Below the pieces are notes generated by a model. That model saw nothing but the letters and a program-made list of their open reading frames with translations. It searched no databases and was not told the origin of the DNA. 64,000 nt of DNA. It comes from an uncultured Pseudomonadota bacterium (GTDB lineage Bacteria > Pseudomonadota > Gammaproteobacteria > Burkholderiales > Rhodocyclaceae). Location: assembly GCA_903870055.1 (NCBI GenBank), contig CAIQBG010000048.1:1-64000 (forward strand), written 5' to 3'. A program made the position numbers and the translations under genes. Positions 1-8,514 of this stretch are shown here, in pieces. Every line of letters begins with the position of its first letter. Within the stretch, counting starts at the first letter, position 1.

Positions 1-734
1 CGCACCGATTGATCAGAAGCTTCTGTTGATAGCGGGATATTTTTTAACAGCTTATGCCCGATCGCCGTCAAGATAATGGCATTAACCAGTACGGCAATCG
101 CAGCTCGCCAGCCAATATGGTTCATCATGAAAGCGATATCCCACTGCCACTTGGCAGCCACAATCAGGATAGGGGGGGCTGCAAACGGCGTTAAGGTGCC
201 CCCTATGGAAATATTGACGAATAGCACACCGAGCACCGCATACTTAAAGCGGGTCGGAAGCTCATGACGTAGAAACTGTTCCCGCAATAGCAGCGCAGCG
301 ACCGTCATGGCTGCGGGTTCGGTGATGAATGATCCGAGCAGGGGTATGACTGACATCGCAACGACGAACCGTGCTGTCATTGGGTGTATGGGCAATACAC
401 GGGCGATGCCATCATTAATAGCGCCAGCAGCCTCTATTAGTGGGCGGCTTGCGGCTATCACCATTAATACAAAGACCAAAAGGGGCTCGGCGTAATTGCG
501 GGAATCCAGATACTGAATGGCCTGGTCGGCATTGCTGAGCATGGCCATAGCTACTATGAGTATGGCGGCCCAGATACCGAATACCACTTCGACTTCTCCC
601 AGTAAATGGAAGAGGCCGGCGTGCTTTGGATGGGTATGTGCCAGATGCTCGAATTGACTGGCGAGAAAGGTGTGGATCAGCGCCAGGCCGAATATCGTTG
701 TGGCAATGACTTCAATCAGGCTGGGAGATTCCAT
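1..734 (-). CDS. Putative Na+/H+ antiporter family membrane protein (partial, C-terminus off the window)
   Basis: Reading leftward from the ATG at 734 gives an open frame of 244 codons with no stop before the window edge, so the C-terminus is missing. The protein is very hydrophobic with several membrane segments. It carries a GSFITEPAAMTVAALLLR stretch (about residues 133-150) and a GGTLTPFAAPPI stretch. I associate both with the putative Na+/H+ antiporter family PF07399, an ion-transporter-like group of inner-membrane proteins; substrate and direction are not proven for most members. It lies 21 bases downstream of the MgtC-like gene on the same strand, so the two are probably co-transcribed. 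A general arsenite/citrate permease-like transporter is the alternative. Family call fairly sure, ion specificity inferred. Confidence 0.72.
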   Translation of the reverse strand, partial: MESPSLIEVIATTIFGLALIHTFLASQFEHLAHTHPKHAGLFHLLGEVEVVFGIWAAILIVAMAMLSNADQAIQYLDSRNYAEPLLVFVLMVIAASRPLIEAAGAINDGIARVLPIHPMTARFVVAMSVIPLLGSFITEPAAMTVAALLLREQFLRHELPTRFKYAVLGVLFVNISIGGTLTPFAAPPILIVAAKWQWDIAFMMNHIGWRAAIAVLVNAIILTAIGHKLLKNIPLSTEASDQSV

Positions 735-755
735 GGTCCTGCTTTTTGTTAGATG

Positions 756-1505
756 TTAGATACGCGTTGGCGAAATCGTAAATTTTTCCAGACCATCCAT
801 CTGCTGAAGGGCAAGCGCCAGATTAGCCATGTCTGGTTTGACACGAGAGCGCGTGGTGGCGGTATAGGACCAGAATTGCCGATTTTTGCCGAGGCTGATC
901 GAAATAGTATCGGTCCCTACGGTAAACCCGTGGGCTTCACTTAGCATCTGGAGCGTTTCCACGTTGGGGTGGCCATGCAGATTGAAGTAGAGTTCAAAAA
1001 GGTAGCGTTTACGACGGGGCAGCCAGCGTTCGAGTTGCAACACTATCGTCATGCTGAAAGCGCATAGTATTGCCAAGGCAATACCCGCACCATAAAAGCC
1101 GAGGCCAATCAGGATGCCGATGGCGGCTGCGCTCCAGATAGAGGCCGCTGTCGATAAACCGGATATGGAGTGTCCTTCACGAATGATGACCCCAGCCCCC
1201 AGAAAGCCGATGCCGGTCACAATGCCCTGTATTACTCGCGAAGGGCCATCCGCGGTGATGCTGGTTACGTGCTGCCCGCCAAACCACAGTTCGGGATAGC
1301 CAAAGATTGCTACGATAGCCGTTGATGCCATGCATACCAGTGAAAAAGTGCGCATGCCCGCAGCGCGTCCGTGAAACGAACGCTCATAGCCCACCAGTAT
1401 CCCCAGCAGCATAGAGCCCACCAGGTGCATCAGCAGCACAATATTGACCTGCAACGCTTCAGGGGACCAGAAGTTCAGCAGTAAGTCATGTGTCGGGTAG
1501 GGCAT
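756..1505 (-). CDS. MgtC/SapB family inner-membrane protein
   Basis: 249 residues. The N-terminal two thirds hold about four or five membrane segments with MgtC hallmarks: GYERSFHGRAAGMRTF near residues 39-54, and a Gly-rich GIGFLGAGVIIREG stretch near residues 97-110 followed by a Ser/Ala-rich helix. The last 80 residues are soluble and fit the small C-terminal domain of the longer MgtC-type proteins. MgtC proteins affect growth at low Mg2+ and, in pathogens, inhibit the F-type ATP synthase; most environmental SapB homologues have no assigned role. ATG start. It lies just upstream of the putative cation antiporter on the same strand, which suggests a small cation-homeostasis unit. No Mg2+-sensing leader was recognised in the short upstream region. 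Confidence 0.85.
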   Translation of the reverse strand: MPYPTHDLLLNFWSPEALQVNIVLLMHLVGSMLLGILVGYERSFHGRAAGMRTFSLVCMASTAIVAIFGYPELWFGGQHVTSITADGPSRVIQGIVTGIGFLGAGVIIREGHSISGLSTAASIWSAAAIGILIGLGFYGAGIALAILCAFSMTIVLQLERWLPRRKRYLFELYFNLHGHPNVETLQMLSEAHGFTVGTDTISISLGKNRQFWSYTATTRSRVKPDMANLALALQQMDGLEKFTISPTRI

Positions 1506-1700
1506 GGTTTTTATCGATCTCGATCGGCAATGACATTTGCCAAAGCAAGTGTGTGAAATTTGCTGCAGTGAAATATAATACGCACCTTATTGATTATACG
1601 GCCGCAAATCAGCCATCTTTGTATTGGGTGATGAGTTTTTGTTTTTAATAGTTGGGCCTTAACGGCAACCGGATCAACCGGTTGGCCATAGGAGAAGGTT

Positions 1701-3044
1701 TTGGATTTATCAGCGCTGGACATATCGCGAATTCAGTTCGCCTTTGTGGTGACATTCCACATTATTTTTCCGTCATTCACCATTGGTCTCGCCGCTTGGC
1801 TGGCTGTCCTGGAGTGGCGAAATCAGGCTACCGGCAATCCGGTGTATCGCAAGCTGTTTGACTTCTGGGTCAGGATCTTTGCCGTTTCATTCGGCATGGG
1901 CGTGGTTTCCGGGATCGTGATGGCATTCCAGTTTGGAACTAACTGGAGCGTCCTGAGTGAAAGAACAGGACCCATTCAGGGACCATTGCTGGGCTATGAA
2001 TCATTTACGGCCTTTATTCTTGAAGCGACCTTCCTCGGGGTGGTGCTCTTCGGCCGCAATAAAGTTTCGCCGCGCGCTTTTTTAACGGCTTGTGTGCTGG
2101 TTGCGCTGGGAACGACACTATCTTCGTTCTGGATTATGGCTAATAACAGCTGGATGCAGGTGCCGGTGGGGCATGCGATTGATGCTACGGGTCGTATTGT
2201 GCCAACGGATTGGCAACAGATTATTGGCGGCCATGTGTTCCTCACCCGTTGGTTGCATATGTTGCTGGCAGCCTATCTCACCACGGCTACGGTTGTGGCG
2301 GCTACGGGTGCCTGGTACACCCTTAAGGGTCTTTATAAGACAACTGCACGTGCCATGCTGATCTGGGGTATGGGCCTAATGGCAGTCTTTACGCCAATTC
2401 AGATGGGCTTTGGTCACCTGGCCGGCGAAATTATTCGTGATTATCAACCGGGTAAATTTGCCGCTGTTGAAGGTCGCTGGGAAAGTGGCACACGTGCACC
2501 GCTTGTTGTTGCCGCCTGGCCGGATAACAAGGCTGAAAAGAACAGCTTTGAAATTACGATCCCGGTGCTGGGTAGTGTTGTTGATTCGGGCAATCCTGAT
2601 TCGTATCAGCGTGGTATCAAAGATGTGCCTGCTGATGAACGCGCCCCTTTCCTGGTGCCGTTCTATGGTTTCCGAATCATGGTAGGCCTGTCGCTGCTCA
2701 TGCTCTTCATTGGCTGGTACGGCAGTTGGCATAACTATCGCAAGAGCATCGAGAAGTCACGCTGGTTCTTGCATGTGGCAGCGATTTCGTTCCCGATTGG
2801 TTGGATTTGTGTCTTGGCGGGTTGGTATACCGCTGAAGTCGGTCGCCAGCCTTGGGTCGTAACTGGTTTGCTGCGGACTTCCGATGCGGTGACGCCTTCA
2901 CTAACGCTGAATCATGCACTGACCAGTCTGATTTTGTACGTGACGGTCTATCTGATCATTTATAGCTTTGGCCTGCGTTACATCTGGAATCTTTTCAAGA
3001 AGGGCCCGTCGAATGATGGCCCGAATACCTCGGAGGCCGTATGA
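1701..3044 (+). CDS. cydA: Cytochrome bd-type quinol oxidase subunit I (short Q-loop, CIO type)
   Basis: Catalytic subunit of a bd-type terminal oxidase that oxidises quinol and reduces O2 to water in the inner membrane. Heme ligands align by context with the E. coli enzyme: H20 (heme b595), H186 and M327 (heme b558). Acidic residues E100 and E108 and Q-loop K252/E257 (in GKFAAVE) are present, as is the GRQPW motif at 381-385. At 447 residues it lacks the long Q-loop insertion of E. coli CydA (522 residues), so it belongs to the short-loop group that includes the cyanide-insensitive oxidases. The start is a TTG at 1701 behind GGAGAAGG (1691-1698). It overlaps cydB by 4 bases. No cydX-like small gene or cydDC assembly genes are nearby. 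Confidence 0.95.
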   Translation: MDLSALDISRIQFAFVVTFHIIFPSFTIGLAAWLAVLEWRNQATGNPVYRKLFDFWVRIFAVSFGMGVVSGIVMAFQFGTNWSVLSERTGPIQGPLLGYESFTAFILEATFLGVVLFGRNKVSPRAFLTACVLVALGTTLSSFWIMANNSWMQVPVGHAIDATGRIVPTDWQQIIGGHVFLTRWLHMLLAAYLTTATVVAATGAWYTLKGLYKTTARAMLIWGMGLMAVFTPIQMGFGHLAGEIIRDYQPGKFAAVEGRWESGTRAPLVVAAWPDNKAEKNSFEITIPVLGSVVDSGNPDSYQRGIKDVPADERAPFLVPFYGFRIMVGLSLLMLFIGWYGSWHNYRKSIEKSRWFLHVAAISFPIGWICVLAGWYTAEVGRQPWVVTGLLRTSDAVTPSLTLNHALTSLILYVTVYLIIYSFGLRYIWNLFKKGPSNDGPNTSEAV

Positions 3045-4066
3045 GTCTAGAGTCCATGAGCCCTTGGCTGCCATATTTCTGGGCGGGCCTCATTGCCTTC
3101 TCGATCCTCGTTTACATCATTGTTGATGGCTATGACTTTGGCGCTGCCATGTTGTTTGCTACTGCGAAGAATGATGAAGAGCGCAATACGGTAGTGGGTG
3201 CTATTGCCCCTTTCTGGGACGGCAACGAAACCTGGTTGATCATCGTCGGCGCATGCTTGTTCGGAGCCTTCCCTGCAATTTACGCCGTCTTTCTTTCGGC
3301 CTTTTATCTACCTGTCGTCTTGCTGCTCATCGGGCTGATTTTCCGTGGCGTCGCTTTTGAGTACCGCGAACAGGCGCTTAAGGCACGCGGTCTTTGGGAG
3401 TGGGGCTTTGTTGTCGGTTCCGCTGTGGCAACGATCGTGCAGGGTGCGGCTATCGGCACCATGATTATGGGTTTGCCTATTCAAGGTACAACTTATGTCG
3501 GCGACGGTTGGGACTGGTTGGCACCGTTCCCGGTGCTGTGCGGGCTTGGCCTCGTGGTTGGTTACAGCATGTTGGGTGCTGGCTGGCTGATCCTTAAAAC
3601 CGAAGGTGCGGTTGCCAAGCGTGCCCGCGCACAGCTGCGTGGCCTGTCGATTGCTTTCTGCGTATTTGTGCTCGTAGCTTTCCTGATTACGCAGGGCGTT
3701 GATCTACCGGTACGTCATGCCTGGGAAAAAGCACCGCTCTGGTACTGGGTCGTCCCCGCTCTGGGTTTTGTTGGCCTACTGGGTGCATTTAAGACCAGTC
3801 GTCATGATTGCCCGCATGAGCGGGCCCCCTTTGCCTGGTGCATGCTGATCATTGCTTCGGCTTTTGGTTCGCTGGCATTGTCTTTCTGGCCCTACATGAT
3901 GCCGTACTCGCTGACGATTGAGCAGGCTGCAGCACCTGCTGTGTCCCTGCAGTTCATGTTCTGGGGTGCGATTGTGATGTTCCCGCTGGTCGTTTTCTAC
4001 TTTCTGCGTGTGTATCACATGTTCGCGGGCAAGACAGATCCGGTTGGTTACGGAACTCACGACTGA
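3041..4066 (+). CDS. cydB: Cytochrome bd-type quinol oxidase subunit II
   Basis: 341 residues, about eight or nine membrane helices. The N-terminal DGYDFG (residues 29-34) and FWDGNETWL (58-66) motifs are typical of CydB/CioB. The subunit stabilises the heme-bearing CydA. The start codon overlaps the cydA stop (ATGA), so translation is probably coupled. A strong bidirectional terminator follows directly, making cydAB a closed two-gene operon. Length is a little under the E. coli protein (379), as is usual for CIO-type partners. Confidence 0.95.
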   Translation: MSLESMSPWLPYFWAGLIAFSILVYIIVDGYDFGAAMLFATAKNDEERNTVVGAIAPFWDGNETWLIIVGACLFGAFPAIYAVFLSAFYLPVVLLLIGLIFRGVAFEYREQALKARGLWEWGFVVGSAVATIVQGAAIGTMIMGLPIQGTTYVGDGWDWLAPFPVLCGLGLVVGYSMLGAGWLILKTEGAVAKRARAQLRGLSIAFCVFVLVAFLITQGVDLPVRHAWEKAPLWYWVVPALGFVGLLGAFKTSRHDCPHERAPFAWCMLIIASAFGSLALSFWPYMMPYSLTIEQAAAPAVSLQFMFWGAIVMFPLVVFYFLRVYHMFAGKTDPVGYGTHD

Positions 4067-4079
4067 TTAAGTCTTAGCA

Positions 4080-4115
4080 AAAACAAAAGGCCACCATTTG
4101 GTGGCCTTTTGTTTT
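4080..4115. terminator. Bidirectional intrinsic terminator between cydB and yjdM
   Basis: Perfect 7-bp stem GGCCACC (4089-4095) / GGTGGCC (4100-4106) with an ATTT loop, flanked by complementary A- and T-rich arms so that both strands end in a U tract. It lies between convergent genes. Confidence 0.9.
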
Positions 4116-4128
4116 GCAGACAGCGCGC

Positions 4129-4467
4129 TTAGGCTTTTTTGACGAAGCAGGCCTTGAGCATGATGCTGCCGAAATCCGATTTGCAATCCAGTTCGTGATC
4201 GCCGTCCACAATACGAATGCTTTTAATTTTGGTGCCAACCTTCATCGTGCTGGATGATCCTTTGAGTTTGAGATCTTTAATGAGCACAACGCTATCGCCA
4301 TCGCTCAATACATTGCCGTTGGCGTCCTTGACGATACGTGGGCCATCTTCTTCAGCCGCTTCAGCAACTGCTGGCCATTCGAAGCCACAGTCAGCGCAGA
4401 CGTAGTTGTTGCCATCCGGGTAGGTGTTTTCAAGGGTGCATTGTGGGCAGGCGGGAATGGCGGACAT
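4129..4467 (-). CDS. yjdM: YjdM (PhnA-type) zinc-ribbon protein
   Basis: 112 residues. An N-terminal zinc ribbon has Cys pairs at 7/10 and 24/27, followed by the KDANGN, SDGDSV and KDLKLKG segments of the YjdM/PhnA domain. Despite the old name alkylphosphonate-utilisation protein PhnA, the family is not the phosphonoacetate hydrolase and its role is unknown. It is the third gene of a leftward group behind the pirin and dioxygenase genes (30-base gap), which hints at shared expression. No phosphonate genes are visible nearby. Confidence 0.9.
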   Translation of the reverse strand: MSAIPACPQCTLENTYPDGNNYVCADCGFEWPAVAEAAEEDGPRIVKDANGNVLSDGDSVVLIKDLKLKGSSSTMKVGTKIKSIRIVDGDHELDCKSDFGSIMLKACFVKKA

Positions 4468-4497
4468 AGTCGTGACTCATCGGTGGGTGATAAAACG

Positions 4498-5292
4498 CTA
4501 TTGTACCGCTCGACCGAATTGGTACCCATCCATGCCGATGACGAGATCGTCAACACCGGCATAAAAACGGCTGGCGTTTGCTTTGGTGCCAGAGGCACCC
4601 AGTGCCACGAAGAATGGCATCAAGTGATCTTCAGTCGGGTGAGCCTGCGCAGCATCGGGGGATTGCTTGCGGTAATCGATGAGTCCTGTGATATCACCCG
4701 ACTTAAGTTGCTGATCAATCCAGTCGGCGAAGCGTGGCACATAGTCAGGCGTTGGTAGATTATTGTGAACACAGACCATGTAATCCCGCAGATTGTGGGT
4801 AATGCTGCCAGTGCCGATAATGAGAAAACCTTCTGCCGCTAGCGGTGCGAGTGCCTGGCCGAGCGCGTAGTGATAGGTAGCACCCGCATAAGCTTTGATG
4901 GATAGCGGGATGACAGGAATATCCGCGTGTGGAAACATCATGCGTAGTGGTACCCAGGCACCGTGGTCTAGGCCGCGTTGGGTATCAATCCGTGGCGCGT
5001 AACCGGCCCCTTGCAGACATAGTGCAACCCGTTCTGCCAGTTGGGGATTGCTATGGGCGGGGTAGGTCAAGGTATACAACTCACGTGGGAAACCTGAAAA
5101 GTCATAGATGGTTTCTAGATCAGTTGCGCTGCCCACGGTCGGTTCGCGTGTCTCCCAATGGGGGCTGACAACAATGATGGCCTTAGGGCGTTCGAGCTGT
5201 TCTGCCAGAGTCACCAGCGCTGCGCCTGCCGCGCCTGGGCGGAGAGCGAAAGTTGGTGCACCATGGGGTACGAAGAGCGTGGGCAATGTCAC
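4498..5292 (-). CDS. DODA-type extradiol aromatic ring-opening dioxygenase (YgiD family)
   Basis: 264 residues, class III extradiol (LigB-like) fold. Probable metal ligands are H10 (in FVPHGAP), H45 (in VVSPHWE), H166 (in GTGSITHNL) and H223 (in PTEDHLMPF), the same pattern as the zinc site of E. coli YgiD, a 4,5-DOPA extradiol dioxygenase. The DHGAWVPL block near residue 109 is also conserved. The natural substrate in most bacteria is unknown. It lies 26 bases downstream of the pirin gene on the same strand, so both probably form one operon controlled by the divergent LysR regulator; such pairs may deal with phenolic or quinone compounds (inference). Confidence 0.88.
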   Translation of the reverse strand: MTLPTLFVPHGAPTFALRPGAAGAALVTLAEQLERPKAIIVVSPHWETREPTVGSATDLETIYDFSGFPRELYTLTYPAHSNPQLAERVALCLQGAGYAPRIDTQRGLDHGAWVPLRMMFPHADIPVIPLSIKAYAGATYHYALGQALAPLAAEGFLIIGTGSITHNLRDYMVCVHNNLPTPDYVPRFADWIDQQLKSGDITGLIDYRKQSPDAAQAHPTEDHLMPFFVALGASGTKANASRFYAGVDDLVIGMDGYQFGRAVQ

Positions 5293-5318
5293 GATATTTT
5301 CGGCATAGATTGGTTTAA

Positions 5319-6023
5319 TTAGTCTTGTGGTAAATCAAACAGCAATATCTCTGCGTTTTTGCCATCGCTGATTTCAACGGCCGCTTCATCACGTAGCATC
5401 AGAGCATCTCCGGCCTCTAGTGATTCACCGTTAATCGTGATGTTGCCGCGGACAACGTGCACATAGGCCATGCGATTCTTGGATAACCTATGCGTTGCGT
5501 GTTCCTGGGCATTGAATAGGCCAGCGAACAGCAGTGCATCGGTATGGATTGTAACGGAGCCTTCTGTACCATTCGGTGAGGCCACCAGGCGCAGTTTGCC
5601 GCGTTTTTCGGCAGGATCGAAAGCCGTTTGTTCGTATTCCGGCGTGAGATTAGCCGCATTGGGCATGATCCATATTTGTAGCAGGTGACAGGTTTCGCTG
5701 GGATGGCGGTTAAATTCACTATGGAACACACCCGTGCCAGCGCTCATGCGCTGCACTTCATTCGGCCGGATGACTTCTTGGTGTCCCATGCTGTCCTGGT
5801 GGGTCAGTTCGCCTTCCAGAATATAAGTGACAATTTCCATGTCTTTGTGGGGATGGCTACCAAATCCGGTGCCGGCAGCCACCCAGTCTTCGTTGATCAC
5901 GCGAAGCGGACCAAAATGCATGTGCTTCCGGTCAAAATAATCGGCAAAGGAAAAACTATGGAAAGAGCGCAACCAGCCATGGTCTGCGAAGCCGCGTTCA
6001 GCACCGGGTCGTTTAATCAACAT
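5319..6023 (-). CDS. Pirin family protein, YhhW-like quercetinase type
   Basis: 234-residue bicupin. The metal-binding set of E. coli YhhW is intact at the same positions: H57 and H59 in GSHPHKDME, H101 and E103 in VFHSEFN. YhhW cleaves quercetin in vitro, so a dioxygenase acting on flavonoid-like phenols is possible; other pirins act as redox-sensing regulators, so the in vivo job stays open. The gene is divergent to a YhaJ-like LysR gene across about 100 bases containing a good LysR-type palindrome, and is first of three leftward genes (pirin, DODA dioxygenase, YjdM). YhhW resembles it more closely than YhaK, whose cupin motif is degenerate. Confidence 0.9.
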   Translation of the reverse strand: MLIKRPGAERGFADHGWLRSFHSFSFADYFDRKHMHFGPLRVINEDWVAAGTGFGSHPHKDMEIVTYILEGELTHQDSMGHQEVIRPNEVQRMSAGTGVFHSEFNRHPSETCHLLQIWIMPNAANLTPEYEQTAFDPAEKRGKLRLVASPNGTEGSVTIHTDALLFAGLFNAQEHATHRLSKNRMAYVHVVRGNITINGESLEAGDALMLRDEAAVEISDGKNAEILLFDLPQD

Positions 6024-6093
6024 GATGTTCTCCTTAATGTCTGTACTTTAGTCTGACGGACAGGGATGTGGCTTTTATCGATTGATGGCATCA

Positions 6094-6108
6094 TTCAAAT
6101 AATTTGAA
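6094..6108. promoter_or_regulatory. Probable LysR-type operator
   Basis: Perfect 15-base palindrome TTCAAATAATTTGAA, containing the T-N11-A core typical of LysR-family binding sites. It lies 14 bases upstream of the LysR start and within the divergent gap to the pirin gene, so it could serve both autoregulation and control of the pirin operon. Confidence 0.6.
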
Positions 6109-6122
6109 CAATAGGGTCTGCC

Positions 6123-7046
6123 ATGCAACGATCCCCGCTGACACCTGAACTGCTGGAAATGGTGAGTCTGATTGCCCGAACGGGTAGCTTTGCCGCTGCA
6201 GCTCGAGCCCTAGGCAAGGTGCCATCAGCTGTCACTTATAGCATTCGCCAACTAGAAGAGCAGCTGGATGTTCTGCTCTTTGATCGGCGTTCGCGGCAGG
6301 CACGTCTCACCCCGGCAGGTGCGGAGCTGGTGCAAGAGGGAGACCGGCTGCTGGCGGAACTAGATACGGTGGCGCAACGGATCAAGCGTGTCGCGACCGG
6401 ATGGGAGCCGGTGCTCAATATTGCTGTTGATAGCATCATTACCGAAGCGACGATTCTTGATCTGATTGCCGAGTTCCTCGCTTTGAAGCCCCCAACGCGT
6501 ATTAGATTGGAGCGCGAAACCCTTTCTGGTACCTGGGAGGCATTAGTGAGCTCCCGAGCGGATTTGGCCATAGGTGTGGCTGATCAGCCGGCACCGCCCG
6601 CCGGAATCCAGAGCGCACCATTGGGAGAAGTCCCCTTTCTTTTTGTGGTGGCACCCGATCATCCACTGGCAGATGTGGCGGGGGCTATCTCGGATGAGCT
6701 TCTGATGCCTCACCGAATGGTGGCATTAGCTGATAGCGCGCAGCATATGACGCCGATGACGATTGGTTTGTTGCCTGGACAGGATGTCCTGACGGTGCCA
6801 TCCATGGCATTGAAGATTGAAGCGCAGATCCGTGGTTTAGGGTGTGGTTACTTACCTGAGCCCCTGATTCGTGCTGAACTTAAGGCGGGACGTTTGATCG
6901 AGAAGTTACGTATACCGCAGCGCCGCCCAGCCTTGTTGTCTTATGCCTGGCGGGTAGGGGGCAGAGAGCCGGGCCCCGCACAGCGCTGGTGGCTTGATCG
7001 TTTAGCCAGTGAGCGTACCCGGGAAGCATTAATCGGCGTTAAGTAA
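6123..7046 (+). CDS. LysR-family transcriptional regulator, YhaJ-like
   Basis: 307 residues. The N-terminal winged helix-turn-helix (about residues 8-66) reads RTGSFAAAARALGKVPSAV, then a linker helix and a periplasmic-binding-type effector domain. The SAVTYSIRQLEEQL recognition region and the GWEPVLNIAVD segment after the linker resemble E. coli YhaJ, which sits beside a pirin gene and responds to aromatic compounds such as dinitrotoluene breakdown products. Here too the regulator is divergent to a pirin gene and an aromatic-ring dioxygenase, so control of that operon is a reasonable inference. Effector unknown. Confidence 0.88.
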   Translation: MQRSPLTPELLEMVSLIARTGSFAAAARALGKVPSAVTYSIRQLEEQLDVLLFDRRSRQARLTPAGAELVQEGDRLLAELDTVAQRIKRVATGWEPVLNIAVDSIITEATILDLIAEFLALKPPTRIRLERETLSGTWEALVSSRADLAIGVADQPAPPAGIQSAPLGEVPFLFVVAPDHPLADVAGAISDELLMPHRMVALADSAQHMTPMTIGLLPGQDVLTVPSMALKIEAQIRGLGCGYLPEPLIRAELKAGRLIEKLRIPQRRPALLSYAWRVGGREPGPAQRWWLDRLASERTREALIGVK

Positions 7047-7105
7047 TTTCGTATTGCCAGTCTGATGCACAACCGGCATATTCTTGCTTAAACGGGAGCG
7101 CTCAA

Positions 7106-8173
7106 GTGAACGATGTTCATACCAAACCGATTCAAGCACGCATTGATTGGCTTTCGATGTTGGCCGCTCGTCATGGCGATGACTATCGAAGTCCGGAAGC
7201 TGTAATGGCCAGAGCGCGATACCAGAGCCAGCATCCAACCGCGATTGCGGTACTTAAATGTATGGATGGTCGGATTAATATTCCGGTGGCGACAGGAACG
7301 CCGATCGGCATATTGATGCCGTTTCGCAATCTGGGTGGGCGTTTTAATTTGGGTTGGCCGCATCTGGGTGAGGTTGTTACCCAGTATGTGATGGATAAAG
7401 TACATGAAGGACGGCAGGTATTGTTTCTCGTGACTTACCATTACTCAAAAGGAGATCATCACCGGGGGTGTGCTGGTTTTGGTTATGATCAACAGGCGGC
7501 ATTCCGGCATACCCAGGAAATTCAACAGCAGATTTCCACCATTTTTGGTGAGGAGCATGGCACGGTATATCCCTTGGTTTGCGGTTTTGAAACCGATGAA
7601 GATGCGCTAGTGCTGCATGGTCCTGATGGACGGACACTTCACTTGGCCGCGCTTGAAAACTGCGATCCTGCGGCGTTAAAGGTGCAGTTGGCAGCCTTGC
7701 TGACAGATATGCCGAGTACCATGTGCGATGACCTGCTACCCTTAGTAGTTGGCAATGTCGAGCATGTCGCAGCCATCAGAGCTCAAGCCCGAACCGGTCA
7801 TCGTCAGCTCGACATCGAGCATCGGGAGTGGATGATTTGTCTGGGTCGCGGGTTTGATTTTCTGCATACGCCCAACCTGGCGCTGATTATTGGTCCGTAC
7901 AGCCCTAATCTTGCCGAGCCGATTATTAAAGCAGCAGGAATTATCGAAGCCAATATGGCTGCTGGGCGCATTCCGGACGATGGATTCCTGTTGCTGTCGT
8001 CTGTCCCTTACGATGCGATTGGTGTCGATCGGGCACGAGCCGAACTTAAAGCGCGATTCTTATCCGAGTTTGCCCAAGCCGTCATTGGAGAGGCTTATCC
8101 ATTGCTGGCACCAAAAATGATAAGCCGCACAGCCGTTCTTGATTGGCAGGGCCGGCGCCTAAGCTGGCTTTAA
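7106..8173 (+). CDS. Carbonic-anhydrase-like protein (CsoSCA/beta-CA-type zinc motif), function unproven
   Basis: 355 residues. Residues 51-56 read KCMDGR, giving Cys52-x-Asp54-x-Arg56, and residues 111-122 give His112-x9-Cys122. This Cys, Asp/Arg dyad, His, Cys set is the zinc and catalytic arrangement of beta-type carbonic anhydrases, and the spacing most resembles the carboxysomal form CsoSCA. The remainder, with several further His and Cys residues (HHRGC, FETDED, RTGHRQLDIEHREW), I do not recognise. The start is GTG at 7106 behind GGGAG (7094-7098). No RuBisCO or carboxysome genes are in the window. It follows the LysR gene on the same strand with a 59-base gap. It could be a cytoplasmic carbonic anhydrase or an enzyme on another small substrate such as CS2 or COS. 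Confidence 0.5.
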   Translation: MNDVHTKPIQARIDWLSMLAARHGDDYRSPEAVMARARYQSQHPTAIAVLKCMDGRINIPVATGTPIGILMPFRNLGGRFNLGWPHLGEVVTQYVMDKVHEGRQVLFLVTYHYSKGDHHRGCAGFGYDQQAAFRHTQEIQQQISTIFGEEHGTVYPLVCGFETDEDALVLHGPDGRTLHLAALENCDPAALKVQLAALLTDMPSTMCDDLLPLVVGNVEHVAAIRAQARTGHRQLDIEHREWMICLGRGFDFLHTPNLALIIGPYSPNLAEPIIKAAGIIEANMAAGRIPDDGFLLLSSVPYDAIGVDRARAELKARFLSEFAQAVIGEAYPLLAPKMISRTAVLDWQGRRLSWL

Positions 8174-8183
8174 CCCGGAAGGA

Positions 8184-8402
8184 TTACTCCTGGATTTCCT
8201 CGTAAGAGGCTGTAAGGCCGTCTAGCATGTTTTGAATGGATTCTCGAGCCTGCGCCTCGCTACAGCCAAGTAGCAGTGCGTCATCAAGCGTTTCTTGCGC
8301 AAGATTGCGCAGCTCGCCAAAGTTCTCATTGAGGACTTTGATTTTCTCAACGCACGAGACGGGGGCGCCACTGGGTTTGCGCCAGGTAGGAAAGCTGCTC
8401 AT
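8184..8402 (-). CDS. Conserved small protein of unknown function
   Basis: 72 residues, soluble, mostly helical and acidic. It opens with SSFPTWRKPSGAPVSC and continues with EKIKVLNENFGELRNLAQ. I recall similar 65-75-residue proteins beginning FPTWRKPxGxPV in many betaproteobacteria, always hypothetical. The coding look (good codon use, ATG start, stop-to-stop fit between neighbours) supports a real gene. It is convergent with the carbonic-anhydrase-like gene and divergent to the ArsR/BigR gene. No function is assigned. Confidence 0.75.
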   Translation of the reverse strand: MSSFPTWRKPSGAPVSCVEKIKVLNENFGELRNLAQETLDDALLLGCSEAQARESIQNMLDGLTASYEEIQE

Positions 8403-8424
8403 TCCCGAATTCTAACCTAGGTCA

Positions 8425-8453
8425 TTGAGTCAGTTTCATCAGTTGTTTATATA
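8425..8453 (+). promoter_or_regulatory. Candidate promoter of the bigR-like operon
   Basis: TTGAGT (8425-8430), 17-base spacer, TATATA (8448-8453). The -10 lies in an A/T-rich stretch of alternating TA (8448-8457), which is also where an autorepressing BigR-type protein would be expected to bind. Assignment is by consensus only. Confidence 0.4.
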
Positions 8454-8514
8454 TATAGTGGTATAGTGTTGCAAACGATACAGGCTGGGTATGACGCCAG
8501 CGCTAGGTGACTCT

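Noticed and set aside
1674..1681. AACCGGTT palindrome before cydA as regulator site
   Set aside because: Too short and no match to FNR or ArcA sites that I could recognise.
5685..6056. 123-residue plus-strand frame opposite the pirin gene
   Set aside because: Antisense to conserved cupin motifs; no ribosome-binding site.
7106..8173. Carboxysome locus
   Set aside because: No shell proteins, CsoS2 or RuBisCO genes in the window; only the one CA-like gene.
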